This document shows positions 6,292 to 7,120 of a DNA stretch of 7,120 nt, piece after piece. The notes under the pieces were generated by a model. It made no database searches and was not told the DNA's origin. It was given only the letters and a program-made list of their open reading frames with translations. Within the stretch, counting starts at the first letter, position 1. Every line of letters starts with the position of its first letter. Position numbers and translations under genes: made by a program. Origin of the DNA: Oscillospiraceae bacterium (lineage in GTDB: Bacteria; Bacillota; Clostridia; Oscillospirales; Oscillospiraceae); contig JAFOJR010000028.1 of assembly GCA_017420125.1 (NCBI GenBank), positions 1-7,120 of the forward strand, given 5' to 3'.

Positions 6292-7120
6292 TTAAACCAT
6301 GGCCTGCACAAATGCTTCGGCGTCAAACACCATCAGGTCGTCCACCTGTTCGCCCACGCCGATGTACTTCACCGGAATCTGAAGCGTGTCCGCAATGGCA
6401 AAAACAATGCCGCCCTTGGCCGTGCCGTCCAGCTTGGTCAGCACCACGCCGGTGACGCCGGCAGCCTCCTGAAACTGGATGGCCTGCAGCAGTCCGTTCT
6501 GCCCGGTGGTGGCATCCAATACCAAAAGGGTTTCCCGGTCCGCGTCCGGCAGTTCCCGGTTGATGACGCGGCTGATTTTGTTCAGCTCATTCATTAAATT
6601 CTGTTTGTTGTGCAGCCGGCCTGCCGTGTCGCAGATGACGATGTCGCTGCCCCTTGCCTTTGCGGCGGAAATCGCGTCAAACACCACCGCGGCAGGGTCT
6701 GCGCCTTCCTTCTGCCGCACCAGATCCGCGCCGACCCGCTGGGCCCAGACCTGCAGCTGGTCGGCAGCGGCGGCCCGGAACGTATCTGCCGCGCACAGCA
6801 GCACTTTTTTCCCTTCCTGCTTCCATGCGGCGGCCAGCTTCCCGATGGTGGTGGTTTTTCCCACGCCGTTGACCCCGATCACCAAAATCACGGACGGCTT
6901 TGTATTTAATTTTACAGCCGGGTCTCCCACCTGGAGCATTTCCGTCAAAATCTTCTGGAGCGCTTCTCTGGCCTCTTCCGGTTCCTTGATCTTCTGCTCC
7001 CGAATGACGTCCCGCAGCTCATCCACCACCCGCACAGAGGTTTCCACCCCCACGTCTGCCAGAATCAGCGTCTCTTCCAGCTCCTCGAAAAATTCTTCTT
7101 TGAATGAGGAAAACACGGAA
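6292..7120 (-). CDS. ftsY: FtsY, signal recognition particle receptor GTPase (5' partial)
   Basis: This is the SRP receptor, the membrane-associated GTPase that docks SRP-ribosome complexes and hands nascent membrane proteins to the Sec translocon. The frame is open to the right edge, so the true start lies outside; a GTG at 7116 reads as an internal valine. About 276 residues are visible. Numbering from that GTG, a helical N domain (about 5-65, with the ELEETLILADVGVET stretch) leads into the G domain. The G domain has P-loop GVNGVGKTTT (81-90), DTFRAAAADQL (111-121), DTAGRL (163-168), TKLDGTAKGG (227-236) and GVGEQVDDL near the C-terminus. The last two motifs and the FKEEFFEELEE start favour FtsY over its paralogue Ffh, which would carry a C-terminal M domain; here the protein ends right after the G domain. 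Only a short N-terminal segment is probably missing. It ends in TAA 12 bases before rdgB, so the two are probably co-transcribed. Confidence 0.96.
   Translation of the reverse strand, partial: SVFSSFKEEFFEELEETLILADVGVETSVRVVDELRDVIREQKIKEPEEAREALQKILTEMLQVGDPAVKLNTKPSVILVIGVNGVGKTTTIGKLAAAWKQEGKKVLLCAADTFRAAAADQLQVWAQRVGADLVRQKEGADPAAVVFDAISAAKARGSDIVICDTAGRLHNKQNLMNELNKISRVINRELPDADRETLLVLDATTGQNGLLQAIQFQEAAGVTGVVLTKLDGTAKGGIVFAIADTLQIPVKYIGVGEQVDDLMVFDAEAFVQAMV

Overview
The window is a run of six protein-coding genes, all on the minus strand. It is therefore read from right to left. The base composition is fairly GC-rich (mid-fifties percent by eye). The gene content and order resemble the yqe/rsfS neighbourhood of Bacillota. 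The style of LeuRS and the LCP protein sitting between yqeK and rsfS suggest a Clostridia member, possibly an Oscillospiraceae- or Christensenellales-like gut anaerobe. That placement is inference from protein features, not a database match.

In transcription order the genes are: ftsY (SRP receptor GTPase, 5' end outside the window); an ORF joining an RdgB-type XTP/dITP pyrophosphatase to a YhbY-type ribosome-assembly RNA-binding domain; an ORF joining NadD (nicotinate-nucleotide adenylyltransferase) to YqeK (HD-domain Ap4A hydrolase); an LCP (LytR-CpsA-Psr) cell-wall ligase with a long Pro/Thr/Lys tail; rsfS (ribosomal silencing factor); and leuS (leucyl-tRNA synthetase, 3' end outside the window). 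Gaps are 12, 26, -11, 42 and 79 bases. No terminator or convincing promoter lies between the genes, so the layout fits one operon. All genes have recognisable Shine-Dalgarno sequences except where the 5' end is missing.

The common theme is growth housekeeping: membrane targeting (FtsY), nucleotide-pool cleaning (RdgB), 50S assembly and silencing (YhbY, RsfS), NAD synthesis and Ap4A removal (NadD-YqeK), envelope polymer attachment (LCP) and aminoacylation (LeuRS). Nothing looks mobile or recently acquired, and there are no RNA genes, IS elements or CRISPR arrays.

The most interesting points are structural. Two neighbouring gene pairs are fused in frame. The rdgB-yhbY ORF ends in a correctly phased A AAA AAA run directly before its UAG stop, and a -1 slip there would read without a stop into nadD-yqeK, giving a four-domain protein of about 730 residues. 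The yhbY half keeps its own internal ATG with an upstream SD and a TGATG overlap signature. The leuS leader holds two GC-rich hairpins and an eight-codon overlapping mini-ORF that is better spaced from the SD than leuS itself. I see no clearly new defence or mobile system here.
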